Positions 1 to 11,486 of a stretch of DNA of 64,000 bases are shown piece by piece. Where the stretch lies: contig OY992832.1 of assembly GCA_963921425.1 (NCBI GenBank), positions 29,415,489 to 29,479,488 of the forward strand, in the 5' to 3' direction. This DNA is from Dryas octopetala. Lineage: Eukaryota; Streptophyta; Magnoliopsida; Rosales; Rosaceae. Each line of letters starts with the position of its first letter. Position 1 is the stretch's first letter. The notes under the pieces are model-generated. The model did no database searches, had not been told where the DNA came from, and was given only the letters and a program-made list of their open reading frames with translations. The position numbers and the translations under genes are program-made.

Positions 1-291
1 CTCAATCTCTACAAAGTTTGCTTGAATATTTCTTGCTTGTGGTGTGTCCAATATGGATAAATCATGTCCAAGTTGAAAAAAAAAAAAAAAAAAAAAGGAA
101 ATTTGAGGGATCAACGTTGAAGCAAGGGGATTCACACACCAATTCCATTTGTCATCAGTTGATACCAAAAAAAAAATCCTCCATTATATATATGCATATT
201 CACATTGCGTATCATGCAGCCAGCGACTTCAAGTTATGTTTCCTACATGTGACAAGCACAAGTCTACAACACATCTTGAAGTGGGGGCATT
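1..291 (+). mobile_element. 3' internal end of an LTR retrotransposon
   Basis: This stretch ends in a purine-rich run (GAAGTGGGGGCATT) directly before the TG start of the LTR at 292. That is the usual place of the polypurine tract that primes plus-strand synthesis. No pol domain is visible in these 291 bases; the open frame here is not recognisable. The element probably continues to the left of the window. Confidence 0.5.
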
Positions 292-996
292 TGTAGACAC
301 ATAAATTTTGGTAAAAAAAAAAATCACTTATAATTATTGGGTGGTCAATAAATCAATTTTTGACCAATCAAAATCAAGCTTACAAGAATTGCGTGGCTTA
401 TGAAATTATGACACGTGGCGTGTGAGTACTCCAACAAAATGGGCCCTGAAAGCGATATGTGGCAAGTCCGATAGGTCTGATCAATTAAATTAAATTAAGG
501 GGCTTTGACATAAATTAAGTCCAATTGATTTGCAAAACTTTTGAATCATTGGGATTAAGTCTTATTGGGCCAATCTAAAGATTAAATTAAATGAGCCCAC
601 ATCAAGGCTTAAACCGAAAGCCCAAATCAAAAGTCCAAGGTCCATCAAAAGCCCTGAGGTGCCTATAAATACACGGCTTCGCAATAGAGGAGGAAGACAA
701 TCTTTTGGTAAAGAAAACACCCAGAAGACTCAGAAACTCTCTCTACACATTTCATCAAATCTGTGAGAAAGCCATCAAGCCCAATTACATAGCGCCGGCT
801 CTTTCACCACCTTTCTTGTTCAAGATCAAGTGTTCATCACCCTTGAATCAAGATCAAAACCTTGGAGATCGAATCAGAGGAGTCTTTTCTTTGTGAAAAG
901 AAAAAATCAGAGATTGTAACCCTAAATCATAAATACAATACATTTATTTTGTACACGTGTTCTTGTTCATTTAATTTTGCAGGAATCTTGTTTACA
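292..996 (+). mobile_element. LTR of an LTR retrotransposon (TG...CA, about 705 bp)
   Basis: It starts TGTAGACACA and ends CTTGTTTACA. It holds a promoter-like TATA (CCTATAAATACAC near 662) followed by a transcribed-looking leader. A purine-rich tract precedes it, as expected of a 3' LTR, yet a gag-like ORF follows it, as expected of a 5' LTR. The 5-bp flanks (GCATT and CAATC) do not match, so this is not a simple solo LTR. The right boundary is the less certain one. Confidence 0.55.
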
Positions 997-1011
997 CAAT
1001 CATATGAGATT

Positions 1012-1200
1012 ATGGAAAATTCTGAGAAGCAGATCAGGCGTAGTGCATCGACACAAGAAACTCCGGTGAAGCGGGTGAAGTCAGGCCCAGTGCAAGTGAG
1101 TAGTGGCGGCAGCTCTAAAACCTAGACAGTGAAGGTACAACAGAGCTCTAAAAGGGACGATGAGATGGACAAAATTGCTGCAGAACGCCTGACATGAGCT
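1012..1200 (+). pseudogene. gag-like N-terminal fragment of a retrotransposon
   Basis: An ATG at 1012 opens a short polar, basic and serine-rich frame (MENSEKQIRRSASTQETPVK...) that meets a stop after 38 residues. The same frame continues readable for about 20 further codons (a KRDDEMDKIAAERL-like stretch). The composition and position just after an LTR fit a gag N-terminus, but no capsid or zinc-knuckle motif is present. It stops abruptly near 1200, so it is a broken remnant. I do not assign it to a lineage. Confidence 0.35.
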
Positions 1201-2247
1201 TTTTAGAACTCATAGTTCTCACCATGCTCCATGAACAGATCTTCCAAGAACACGAGATATTCCATAAAATTTGGCAGGAATAGTATATGCTTATTTGACT
1301 TGATCCTTTCCACCTCTCTACAGAATATCAGAAATTCGTCATCATTTGACTGATTTATAACATATAGAAGCTCACATCTATTGCGAGACCTAATTGAATT
1401 CTTGCCAATGAGTAAGGTCAATCCTGTCTGGGATGTGATTCTGCGACTTGCCATGCAGCGCATACGTTTCAGAGGACCAGATCGAAGTGCTTGCCATCCT
1501 GCATACGATAGGTTAAATTTAAACACTAAGCATGGATTCTGATGGAGAGTTAATACCCATAAAACCCTACACCCTAAACCTGAAACCCTACTATATACTA
1601 AGTAACCCAAAACACTAAAAAATCACAAATTAAAAAACTAAGAAAATTTAATACCCATAAAACAAGTGGTAAGGGACAAGAACCTTGATGGAGAGTTACT
1701 ACTTAAGCATAAACACACAAGCTACACAGCCACACAACGTCAGTTCAATGTAGTGAATTAGAGTATTAGGAAAATATGCAATTGATTTTCACACCTCATA
1801 TTATTAGGAAGATGTACACAAGATTATGAATATGTAAACAGGATTAGGAACATATGCAGAGTATTCATAGTTTTTTAGTACCCATAGTACAAAACCAAAC
1901 AAAATTTTGTCAAGAGTCTATACATTCAGATTATATGCATTATATCTATTCCAGAATTAAACAAACTACTAAATACAACAAAATCAAACAAAATGATCAT
2001 CTAAAATGTATCAAAACACTAGGTAGATGAACTCCAAAACAGATGGACAAAAACACCAAGTACACACTCACACACACCAACACAGATCAACATGAAGGGA
2101 GCTAAAGAGAGTTAAATTGGAGTAAGGCGCCTCTATTCATTTTCCGAACAAACAATAAAAGGCAAAAAATATATATTAATTAGATTCGCAGCAGTCCCAA
2201 GAGAGATAATTCTATAAAGTGAGATGAAAAGGCCCAAGGTACCTCAA
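1201..2247. other. Intergenic stretch, no supported gene
   Basis: A minus-strand open frame covers 1203-1610 (135 codons). Its lower half is low-complexity and its upper half (WQALRSGPLKRMRCMASRR...) matches no family I recognise. No promoter or splice context supports it. From 1600 to 2240 the DNA is AT-rich without coding signal. Confidence 0.3.
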
Positions 2248-2604
2248 GGTCACCCCACCTCCCAAAATCGCAATTTTAGTAATGACGGCGCATAATCGGA
2301 ATTGTTCACTTTTTAGATCACCTATTATAGATCATCTCTGCAAAAAATCAATTCAATTAGAAATCGTTTTATTATATAACTGTTATCGATTAAATAGAAA
2401 AAATCAACGGTTTAGTAAAAAAATCAATGTTTAATTGGAAATCATCAATTTATTCTACTTAATTGACAATAGTTATATAACAAAACGATTTTTGATTGAT
2501 TTGATTTTTTACATAGATGATCTTTAATAAGTCATCTAAAAAGTGAACGGTTTCGATCATGCATCGGTATTGTCGAAATAGAAATTTTGGGGGGTGGGGT
2601 GACC
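2248..2604. mobile_element. Foldback MITE with ~150-bp inverted arms
   Basis: The first 150 bases from GGTCACCCCACCTCCCAAAA are the near-perfect reverse complement of the last 150 (ending ...GGGTGGGGTGACC). The core shared block includes GTTCACTTTTTAGAT and its complement. Both sides are flanked by CAA, a 3-bp target duplication compatible with a PIF/Harbinger-type MITE. It has no coding capacity. Confidence 0.8.
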
Positions 2605-2863
2605 CAAATACTGTCGAGCAAAGACACCCTAAATTAACTATGGGTCTGGTAACCAAAAATGACAGTTATGAGTCATCAATCCTCATTAAATGCTAACATC
2701 TATTAAGAATATTTATTGTCATGAGATATTTTTTTTCTTTACAATAAGTTGTCTCAGAGAAATACCATTAAGAGGCAATTGGGCTTATGAAAGGGTGTGT
2801 CTACGGAAGATGAATGGGTACATGCAAACACATGTAAGTTTTATTAAGAGGCACTTTGTCTTC

Positions 2864-2870
2864 TATATAA
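2864..2870 (+). promoter_or_regulatory. TATA box of the F-box-like ORF
   Basis: TATATAA lies 73 bp before the ATG at 2943, a normal plant spacing allowing for a short leader. Confidence 0.45.
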
Positions 2871-2942
2871 AGGCCACAAGGTCATTGTGGTTTTGCATTC
2901 ATACATCAGCACACTGTTCATTTGAAATCTGCATAGTCATCA

Positions 2943-3242
2943 ATGGCGAATTTCTCCGGCAAGGCCATTCTCGCAGCCCCAGTGTCGACCAGCTCGGCCT
3001 GCCCCAAGTCCTTCACCTGGGCCATATCCTCCCTTAAATTGTGCAATCACAGTCATATGTATCGATGCATGTGCTTAGACATGTATCAAGCGAACGGGGA
3101 CTGGTATCTCGCGCATGTCCGAGAGTTATTTGCAAAATGCCTTGCCGCAGGAAATCCATCCGCCCTTTTTGCTGATGGTGTAGCACATTTCTTCTTCATA
3201 GATGAGTTTTTGTTATTTATATATATAGATGGGTCTTTTTGA
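2943..3242 (+). CDS. Short F-box-related protein (At2g35280-like), probably truncated
   Basis: The 99-codon ORF starts in good context (ATCAATGGCG) behind a TATA box. Residues about 20-45 resemble the degenerate part of an F-box (SFTWAISSLKLCN...MYRCMCLD), and residues about 55-85 (VRELFAKCLAAGNPSALFAD followed by GVAHFFF) match the LxxCxxxGNPxALxxxGVxxFF block typical of plant F-box proteins of the At2g35280 group, which act as substrate adaptors in SCF ubiquitin ligases. The family normally continues with Sel1-like or zinc-binding sequence; here an unrelated hydrophobic tail and a stop follow. It may be a relic or a very short derivative. The family match is by eye. Confidence 0.4.
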   Translation: MANFSGKAILAAPVSTSSACPKSFTWAISSLKLCNHSHMYRCMCLDMYQANGDWYLAHVRELFAKCLAAGNPSALFADGVAHFFFIDEFLLFIYIDGSF

Positions 3243-3464
3243 ATGGGGTATTTTATTTTTGAATTGAAATTTAAATATATTTTTTAAAATTAATTGTATT
3301 TAATATAATAAAAGGGACTGTAGATAGTTGGGGGCCCGAGACGATCACCTCATCTACGGCCCTAGAGTGACTGTGCAAAAAATTAATTTTGTGTTCATAT
3401 CATATATTGATGAACTTATATATATTAGTGCTAATACAATCATTGTGAAATGAAGTTAGAATAA

Positions 3465-3781
3465 AAGCATCTCCAGCCCTTCCTTAAACCTCTCTTTTAA
3501 CTTTAAATTTGGGAAAAAATGATATAAAACACAGCTCTAACCGTTCCTTAAAATTTCCTCAAATTTGAGATTTTCCTAAAATTTTCCTCAAATCAAGTTA
3601 AATAGATGAGACTACTCAAACTCTCGCTCTCCAAACCTCCAATAATCAGATTTTAGACTAGAAATCTAAACCAAAAAAAGATTTAGGAAAAATTTCAACT
3701 TTAGTATTGGAGAGCTCTTCCCTAAATTTATCTTATTCCCTAACTTATCCTCAAATTGGAGAAAATTATTAGAGATGCTCT
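3465..3781. mobile_element. MITE with AGCATCTCC termini
   Basis: The left end reads AGCATCTCCAGCCCTTCC and the right end AGAGATGCTCT. The interior is made of repeated inverted blocks such as CCTCAAATTTGAG and CCTTAAA. Elements with GAGCATCTCC ends are common in eudicot genomes. There is no ORF. Confidence 0.6.
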
Positions 3782-3860
3782 AAGATAATCTTATTGAAAG
3801 CTTTGAGATTATCACAAAATAATTGATATATAAATTTAGATTAATATATATGCACAGTTC

Positions 3861-4001
3861 TTCTCTAAAGAGGATGTCCGCATTTTTCAAATTTTGCAGA
3901 TGTGTAGACTATTTGGTCACCGTGAACTTGCTACAACACCTGTCGACCAGATAGTCTACACATCCGTAAAATTTAAAAATACAAACATCCTCTCTAGAGA
4001 A
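3861..4001. mobile_element. Small foldback element (58-bp arms)
   Basis: The left arm 3861-3918 (TTCTCTAAAGAGGATG...TTTGGTC) is repeated in reverse complement at 3945-4001 (GACCAGATAGTC...CTCTAGAGAA) around a 26-bp loop. Mismatches are few. The element is too short to code. Confidence 0.75.
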
Positions 4002-4489
4002 AATCTCTATATATATGCATATATTTCCCTTTGATAGCGAACTTGATATAGATTATTATTAACATTTTAAATTACTCTTTGAAAGCCTTTTGGTCCAATA
4101 AAACATGATCATGCCTTCATTAAAAAAGTAGAGTCATGGTGGCCCACCCATTACTACGCTAGTGCATAGTTGGGAAGACGGAATTGCCTCACACATTAGT
4201 AGTGTATAGTTGGCAATATGTAATTGTAAGATAATAGAAGGACCGATCAATATTAATTCTAAAGCTCTCTTTCCTTTTAGTCATCATTGGTTGTTAAGTT
4301 ATTCTTCTTAATGATTATATTTATTACGTACCGATCAGTATATAATTTACCGAAACTCTGATCCTTATGAGAGTTAAGACTGCCCCATCCCTCGATCGGA
4401 AGTGTAAATAGAAGGCCCATAAAAACTGGTGGAACAAATCATTAAGTATCAATATGTCTATAAATATATTGCATATACTTAAATGTCAT

Positions 4490-4562
4490 AAGTAGTTAAG
4501 TGGTGTTGTGTGAATTCACACTTTAACTATTTTCAAGTGGTCATGGGTTCAAACATGTAAAA
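4490..4562 (+). repeat. Possible tRNA-derived (SINE-like) head
   Basis: AGTTAAGTGG resembles a pol III A box and GGGTTCAAACA a B box, about 50 bp apart, which is the spacing in tRNA-derived SINEs. No cloverleaf closes and no second copy was found in the window. Confidence 0.25.
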
Positions 4563-4959
4563 ATATATATAAATAGTTCGGTCCGGTTTTTTTCGTTAAC
4601 CCGGTTTTGTCTACATTACGTGGACCAACTTGAAATAGACTTTATATATAGTTGGTGGATATAAATTTACTTGAGCCTTAATTTAAGGATTAAAATTAGA
4701 AAAAAATGATTAATAAAGGGACTCAACTAAAGGAAAATGACATTTTACTTTTGAAAAAAAAAAAAACAATACTGTTTGGGGTTCTCTTGTAGCTAATTAA
4801 CAGATCGAATTATATATTCAATAAGAGGGTAAGATATCATAAGAAAAATTAATTCAGAAATTAAGAGAATTGGTCAACAATTTTTTTTTTTTTTTAAAAA
4901 GTAGGTTTTCTATTTTCCTAAAACCATAGATGGTGATGAATGGGCAATTAACAGTATGT

Positions 4960-4977
4960 GTTGTACACTTGTACCCC
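4960..4977 (+). promoter_or_regulatory. 18-bp GTAC-rich promoter motif, copy 1
   Basis: GTTGTACACTTGTACCCC occurs identically here and at 15387, upstream of two of the three secreted proline-rich genes. It contains two GTAC cores. GTAC is the core bound by plant SBP/SPL factors, including the copper regulator SPL7; that link is inference. It sits just upstream of the TATA box (4990-4997). Confidence 0.55.
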
Positions 4978-4989
4978 TTGCTCTTTAGC

Positions 4990-4997
4990 TATATATA
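4990..4997 (+). promoter_or_regulatory. TATA box
   Basis: TATATATA lies 99 bp before the ATG at 5096 and 13 bp after the 18-bp motif. Confidence 0.55.
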
Positions 4998-5095
4998 CAA
5001 AGCTCATAACTAGCCACATTTGCCACATTCAAACTCAAGAAAAGAATTTTGTTGCATTGCTCATTATCTAATTGTAATCTTAACTTCATTAAGAT

Positions 5096-5425
5096 ATGGC
5101 CTCGTTCAACTGCTTCATGTTAAGCTTCTTCATTGCTTTTAGCTTTATGAGCATTGATGTTAGCTTAGGAACTCGTAATCTCTTACAAAGTTTGCCAAAT
5201 GTTCCCGGTTTGACCTTGCCACCTTTATCATCACTCATTAAACCAATCTCAGAACTTCTACGCAATGTCTCAGAAGCCCTTCCCAAACTAGTTCCAAACC
5301 AGCAACAAGCAGCTTTGCAACCTTCGTCCAGCGCTAGCAACAACATCATGACTTCAGTTCCTATCTTGCCCAACGTCACCGTCCCAACAGTCAATGTTGC
5401 GTTGTCACCTCTGCCAACTCCTTGA
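5096..5425 (+). CDS. Small secreted proline-rich protein 1
   Basis: The intronless ORF of 109 residues starts with a signal peptide (hydrophobic core CFMLSFFIAFSFM, probable cleavage after about residue 25). Next comes the motif TRNLLQ, then a Pro/Leu/Ser-rich mature region with two N-glycosylation sequons (NVS, NVT), ending SPLPTP. The layout signal peptide - RxLL - Pro-rich tail is shared with the genes at 6658 and 15588 and recalls PELPK/hydroxyproline-rich cell-wall proteins, so an apoplastic or wall location is likely. It lacks the regular PELPK pentapeptide repeat. The start is the first ATG after the TATA box. Function is unknown; a processed signalling peptide cannot be excluded. Confidence 0.75.
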   Translation: MASFNCFMLSFFIAFSFMSIDVSLGTRNLLQSLPNVPGLTLPPLSSLIKPISELLRNVSEALPKLVPNQQQAALQPSSSASNNIMTSVPILPNVTVPTVNVALSPLPTP

Positions 5426-5624
5426 TTTACTTTCAACCAATATTATCACTAGTCGTGTGTGTGTTTAAGTATTATACATGTAATAATGAAAGGCCTTGTA
5501 TCTATGATTCTCGATCCATCTCCTGGAAGTTGATTACCAAAGGCTTTAATTATCGTTTGTTAAAGTTTATTTATATATTTGTATACATTTTACTTACGTT
5601 GTGTGTACTTCTTTTTATTATTAT

Positions 5625-5749
5625 GAGAAAAACTTGTTTGTAACGGTTGTATATAATTACACTTTCATAATATTTTTTTATATGCTAGTTCTGTAATCAT
5701 TTATTATGAGAGGAAGAATGTACACAGCCGTTATATACAAATTTTTCTC
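5625..5749. repeat. Inverted repeat, MITE-like
   Basis: GAGAAAAACTTGTTTGTAAC at the left is matched in reverse complement by ...CGTTATATACAAATTTTTCTC at the right, with about 30-bp arms. It lies downstream of the first proline-rich gene, possibly in its 3' region. Confidence 0.5.
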
Positions 5750-6552
5750 TTTGGTTATATATATCTAATAAAATATATCTTTAATTTCATGTGTCATATA
5801 TTAGTGGAGATGTTATTTTCATTTCCCTTTTCTATTATTGTTTTTGTTATTATTATCGTTAAGTTATTTTAGTCACTTTTCTATGTTGAGCGCTTCTCTA
5901 ATGCGAGATACAAGTGCGAAAACATATTCCAAGATGTCATGAGTCTTCAGAGCAAAGACTCGAATGCTTATTCACATCCTGCACTCAATATATACCGTGG
6001 TAGAGAAAAATTTGTTACCCTTACGTAAACAAGAGAAGGAAATATATATTTTCGCCAACTGTCTTTCTTATAGGCAGCTTTTATCAACAAAATTGCTTCC
6101 AAAGCATAGAAGCTATAGTTGGAAAGGACAACAAATAAATTTTTAATCAACCGGCCCATAATTAGAAAAATTATTGTGGATAAATTATTATATGTAACTG
6201 TAACACTAAGTGACATAAGGATATAGTGTTACTAATTTATTTAAATTATAACACGTGTATAATTTTAAAGGTATGTTTTATATAATAGAATTGAATCTTT
6301 CATTCTTATAAAAAAAAAAAAAAAAAAAAAAGAGTCATTATATGTATGTAGGCTTGGATACAAGTATTGAGTCATTTAGCTAGCCAACCGCAACCGAAGT
6401 CAACACCATAGGTAAGAATAATTAAGATAATCTCTTTCAACAACGTATGAACAAAAAAAGAAGGTGAACTAATTAACAACAACACAGCTCAAAATTCCCA
6501 ACCACATCCAACATCAAATCAACAATTAACCATGCATATATGTTCCTTTGCC
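5750..6552. other. Intergenic, promoter side of secreted protein 2
   Basis: The sequence is AT-rich with a 20-bp A run near 6311. No ORF here has support, and the 18-bp GTAC motif of the other two family members is absent. Confidence 0.5.
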
Positions 6553-6560
6553 TATATAAA
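6553..6560 (+). promoter_or_regulatory. TATA box
   Basis: TATATAAA lies 98 bp before the ATG at 6658. Confidence 0.6.
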
Positions 6561-6657
6561 CCCCAACTTATCACTCATTTAATATATACCCACAAACACA
6601 ATTTAATCCAATTGCTTGTTTTGAATCTCAATCTTTCAGAGTTTGAAATATTAACTA

Positions 6658-7041
6658 ATGGCGTCTTGCAAGTACTCTTTCTTAGCTTTCTTCATCATTT
6701 TGTGCTCCTCAAGCATCCATGTCAGGGTAGCGGCTCGCCACCTTTTGCAGACGACTGCAACCCCTGCAGTGGTGCCCACTTTGCCCAAACCACCTACTGC
6801 AACATTGCCGCCTTTGCCGTCGCTGCCGGCGCCGGCGCTGCCACAACAACCCACACTACCTAAGCCTACATTGCCACCTCCACTTCCAAGTTTCCCCACT
6901 TTGCCATTTGGTACTAATATCCCTATGTTCAATAACTTCAATCTGCCTCCACTTCCAAACTTTCCTTCATTCCCAACCATCCCTACTACTATTCCCTCCA
7001 TCCCATTTCTCACACCACCACCTTCAACCACTAGCCCTTGA
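6658..7041 (+). CDS. Small secreted proline-rich protein 2
   Basis: This intronless 127-codon ORF has a signal peptide (FLAFFIILCSSSIHVRVAA), then RHLLQ, then a strongly proline-rich region in which LPxLP, PTLP and PPLP units recur about every 8-10 residues, ending PPPSTTSP. Phe-rich blocks (FPTLPF, FPSFPTIP) fill the C-terminal half. It is the most repetitive of the three paralogues. Such proteins are normally secreted and often hydroxylated and arabinosylated in the wall; no catalytic domain is present. The start is fixed by the TATA spacing and by the signal peptide. A frame overlapping at 6540-6863 is a shadow. Confidence 0.8.
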   Translation: MASCKYSFLAFFIILCSSSIHVRVAARHLLQTTATPAVVPTLPKPPTATLPPLPSLPAPALPQQPTLPKPTLPPPLPSFPTLPFGTNIPMFNNFNLPPLPNFPSFPTIPTTIPSIPFLTPPPSTTSP

Positions 7042-7713
7042 ATGTGTTCACAGCACTGCTGACTAGTTCGAGGACCTAGCTACCTAGCTAGCTAGCTATA
7101 CCAGACACCTATGGCAATATATTGATCAATAGTCTTGCGTTTGTTCTTCTTAATTAATGTGATTTGATATCTGTGTGGTATGTATTGTACGTATGTCTTT
7201 ATACATATATAATATGTACTAGCTGCATGTTATAAGCAGCTTAATTTCTTTATGTACTGCTTAATTAATATTAATTTCATCGTATGAAGTTTTGTTTGGT
7301 GTTTTATTACTAGTACTATAATCTTCTACAAGAGAGCTATATAGCTAGTTAATTGTTTCAAATTCATGTGTGCTTTATTATGCCTTCGAATTAACCTACA
7401 TTAATTTTCTCCAATTATTTTACACTTGGTATATGTGCCTGCAGTGTGGCTTACAGCTGCTTGCAAAGCTCATTATCCTCAACATATATTGTAGTTCTTG
7501 AGGGTGATAAAAATGGATAGGAATTAATGATGAACAAGTTATCCTTCACGAAATCATGCCACTTTGGTGTACGGTTCACCTAGGTTTGATATTAGAAAAT
7601 AAGACAGACGACACTAATGGCTTCTGTAATGTGATCCCATTTTCACTTCTTTTCTATAATTATTTTTATTATTTTTGTTCTTATAGTTTCATATATATAT
7701 ATATATATATATA

Positions 7714-8250
7714 TAGGGAAATGATTTTGGGCCTCAATTTTGTGCCTTAATTTTTCTTAATGTTGTGCCTTAATATGATGTGGAGCAAATTTAAACAACA
7801 CTCATCATTATTTATTGCCAAATCACATTATTACTTGTCAAATTATTTTTAATTAAATACCATTTTACCCCATAAAATACATCTCCAAATTTAACACTTT
7901 AATTGGCTGCTAAACTTATCTTTTAATCTTGACCATCTATATTTCAAAGGGAAAATCTAAATGCTACAAATTTATCATGTCAACCCATTAATTACTAAGC
8001 ACAAAACAATTTCCCAAATCAAACAAAGAATAACATGGGCCTCCAAATCAAACCCGGTTTCTGTAAATAAGACTTTCATGTTTTCTCTTTTTCCAGCCAA
8101 GAAAAAGAGACTAGAAAAAAAACATATATGAGGGACTAGAAAAACAACATCGATCCAGCCAAGAAATTTTGTTTTGTCATTTACTGCACAAAGGAATTTT
8201 GTTTCATCCTAAATAGAGATCAGGTGGGTCGATGAACCCAGCAGGAGAGG

Positions 8251-8284
<34 letters not shown>

Positions 8285-8545
8285 CTCTGATTCTAATGAA
8301 TTAATTGAATATTGACTGATGAGTTGTGGAAATAAAGGGAAAATGGAGAGTTCATAAGGGTTAGTATGCAATGTTTGGACTGATGAGTAAGGAAGATGAA
8401 GATTTTTCTTTTTTTGGTCTGAAAATGAAGAAAATTGAAAAAGGGTAAAATAGGTTATAGAATATATGATGTGGCAAGTATTTTAATTTACATGTAATCC
8501 ATGTCATTAAGACACCAATTTTTAAGGCACCCTAGCGCGCACTAT
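7714..8545. mobile_element. Non-autonomous element with degenerate inverted ends (GTGCCTTAA)
   Basis: The left end GGGAAATGATTTTGGGCCTC with GTGCCTTAATTTTT is faintly mirrored at the right by ...AATTTTTAAGGCACCCTAGC. TA microsatellites flank both sides, and a (GA)n tract lies at 8251-8281. No coding region was found. Confidence 0.45.
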
Positions 8546-8559
8546 ATATATATATGTTT

Positions 8560-9230
8560 CGGGAAAAGATTACGGGTCTCAAAATCTGTGCCTCAATTTG
8601 TGCCTCAGTGACATGGCAAGGCCATGTCATTTGGAATTAATTGTTTTTTTTTTTTTTTAAAATTAAGTTGTCTACATCAGTATATATTAAATACCTAATT
8701 TAACCCTATTTGTATATTTGAAAAACTCAATTCATTTTTTTCTCAAGTCTTTCTTCTCAAATTAATAACGCAAAATCATAATATTGATATAATGATGAGT
8801 TTCATAGTTATTTAAGAATACAATAACTAGATCCACCGTTGAAAAATCACAAACCATATTCATGGTTTGTGTTTTCATCTTCTGATATTGGGGGATAGTA
8901 GTTTCATTTAGTTTGTGGATTTTTTGGACAGTGTTTTGGTGGTGGATTTATTGATTGGATTGTTCATTCTCTTCTACTGACAAACTCTTTTTGCTTGAGA
9001 AGACATTTAATTTGCAAATCACCAAAAGTCCAAGATTAAGCAATGAGATCCACAACCAATAGAAGGGCTTTGGGCAACGTTGAAAAGTTATAATTTTTTT
9101 ATTAAAAGATAAATGCACACAATTGAGTTTTTGAAAACCCAAGCAAGACATTAAATTAGTCTGTAATCAATTTGATGTGGAAGAGTGTGAATCCCTGTAG
9201 TAGTGAAGATTGTGCTACTTTATTAACGTG
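8560..9230. mobile_element. Second, partial copy of the GGGAAA(A/T)GATT-ended element
   Basis: GGGAAAAGATTACGGGTCTC at 8560 repeats the left terminus found at 7714, including the following CTCAA...TGTGCCT block. I could not find its other end; it appears to run into the CACTA element starting near 9240. No gene is supported in this stretch. Confidence 0.35.
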
Positions 9231-10189
9231 TTTAATTCACATGCTTAGGCGACGAAGCTAATTTTGTCACCCAAAGGGACCTTAGGCAACGAAACTAATT
9301 TTGTCACCTAAGGGTTTTTAATTAAATCCCAGATCCCTATCACTTTCTTCCCTCTATGATTTGTTCCTCGTTCTGTCCCAGTCGCTCGCCCTCCCCTCTC
9401 CTCCCCGTCTCTCCCCTTCCCCTCTCCTCCCCATCGCTGGCCCACCAAAACCCACCCCCTCGATCACTTTTTATCTATGTGTCACTCTCTCTCCCTGCCC
9501 CTCCACTCACTCTCTGCCACCAGCACCACCGAAAACCCGCCCAACTCCAACCTCGAACCCACAGCACCATTGAAACCCAACCCCACCACCCACATCACCA
9601 TCGAAACCCAACCCCACCCAAAATCCCGAAACCCAGAAAACCCAAAACCCTCAGCCCCTCTCTTTCTCCCTCGATCTCCCACCCCCGAAAATCCAAAACC
9701 CATAAATCCCACCTGAAACCCATTGGTAATTTTTTATTTTTTTGTTTTATGTTTTTATGTGGATTTTCTGTTTTTTGGGTTTTTAATATTGTGAATTTTG
9801 TATTTGTGGGATTGTGGATTGCATTTGTTATGGAATTTGTGTTTTTTTGGTAATTAATTTATTTTTTGGATTTTGTTATTTTTGGTGTGGTTTTATGTTT
9901 TATGTTATTTATTATATTTTGTGGATTTTTAATTTCCTTTATTGTTCTTTGACTGCTTTGTAGGAATATTCTCGTGTGCGGGGAAAATTTGATTTGACAA
10001 ATTGCGGGGTTTCAAGGTAAAATTTATTATGTTAGTTTGTTGTATGTTTAATTAATCATAAAATTTATTAGTTAGTTTATATGTTTTTTTATTATAAAAT
10101 TTAGTAGTTAGTCTATTAGTTTTTAAATATAAAATTTAGTTTAATTACAAAATGTTGATTAATTTTAAAATTTTGTTTAATTGTTCCCA

Positions 10190-11285
10190 AGGAATAAAAT
10201 TTCGGGTTTGGAGGAAATTTTGATGGAAATTTCCACGGAAATTTGGAAGATTTTTAAATTTCGACAGAAATTAGACGGAAACGACGGAAATTGCTATTAA
10301 AATACGGAAATTTTGAATGACACTTTACCATATGTTTATTTAACATATTATCTACTACATTGATAAAAAACATTGAAGAAACCAAATTATATAGTAAGTT
10401 TCATGAGATATAAGATGAATATAATGCACGCTGAAGACAAATACTGTTAAATAAAATTAGTATAATGAATAAATAAAATTAGTATATTCTTTATACTATA
10501 TAATCTATACACTAAATCTTAATACTAAACCCTATATACCCTAATACTTTTTATACTCTATAATCTATACACTAAACCCTATAGACTTTATAATCTATAC
10601 TCTATATTGTTTAAGATATCGTATAAGATATTAGGGTTTAGACCCTTTAGAGTATTTTTAATTATTTTTTATATAAAATGTATTAGAGTTTACTAGTTTA
10701 GGATTTAAAAACAACTAAACGAAACCCCAAAACGGCCAAATAAAACCCCAAACCATTTTTTTTCTTTCCAATTGCCCAAAAGCCCCAAACCCCAATCAAA
10801 AGAAAACCTTTTTTTTTTTTTCTTTTTTTTTTTTTTTGTCTTTCCTTCCTTTTCTTTCCCCGTGACTCTCATTTTCTCCTTTTCTCCTTTTCTTTCCTTC
10901 CTCTCCTTTCTTCTCATTTCTTCTGCTTGTGCTTCTTTCTCTCTCTCTCTGCATCTCCATCACCAGCCCACCCTCACCCTCACCCTCACCCTCCTCTCTT
11001 TCTCCCTCATCTCCCCCCTGCCGCCGAAACCCACCGAAAACCAATTGCTTCCATCCCCTCATCTCTTCCTCCCTCTATCACTTTCTCCCTCATCTCCCCC
11101 ATGCCGCCGCCCTCTCTTTCTCCCTTGATCTCACCCGCCAAAAATTTTGCCGAAATTTCGAGGATTTCAATAATTTCGGCGAAATTATCACCAAAAATTG
11201 ACGATTATGCGTTTTGATTTCGAACCCCCCTAAAATCAAAATTTTCGACGAAATTTTGCCAAAAATTTTGAAATTTAAACCTTTG
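10190..11285. mobile_element. Nested Mutator-like (MULE) insertion, 10-bp target duplication
   Basis: ATTGTTCCCA stands directly before 10190 and again directly after 11285. The ends are weak inverted repeats (AGGAATAAAATTTC against AGGTTTAAATTTC in complement). The interior has AT-rich CTATACACTAAACCCTATA-like blocks near 10500-10600 and a C/T-rich region at 10770-11110. The ORFs in the C/T-rich region are compositional artefacts. Confidence 0.65.
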
Positions 11286-11486
11286 ATTGTTCCCATTAGT
11301 TTAATTATTAAATTTAGATTAATTATAAATGTATTTTACTTATTAAATGTATTTAGATGAGGTAGAAATATATATATATCTAGATAAAAATATCTAGCTA
11401 GAGAAATATAACTTAGTTTGTATGTTAAATTTATTTTGGTGTAACAATTAGTTGTATTTTGAAATTTATTTTATAAGGTGGAAGAT

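Noticed and set aside
1203-1610. 135-codon minus-strand frame
   Set aside because: No recognisable domain and no promoter or splice support; only half of it has normal complexity.
9356-9853. 165-codon plus-strand frame rich in Ser/Pro
   Set aside because: It is low-complexity C/T-rich leader of a CACTA element, open in several frames at once. The protein is composition only.
10772-11217. Overlapping frames of about 90-118 codons
   Set aside because: They are poly-T and CCT/CTC-rich sequence inside the nested MULE, open on both strands, with no family match.
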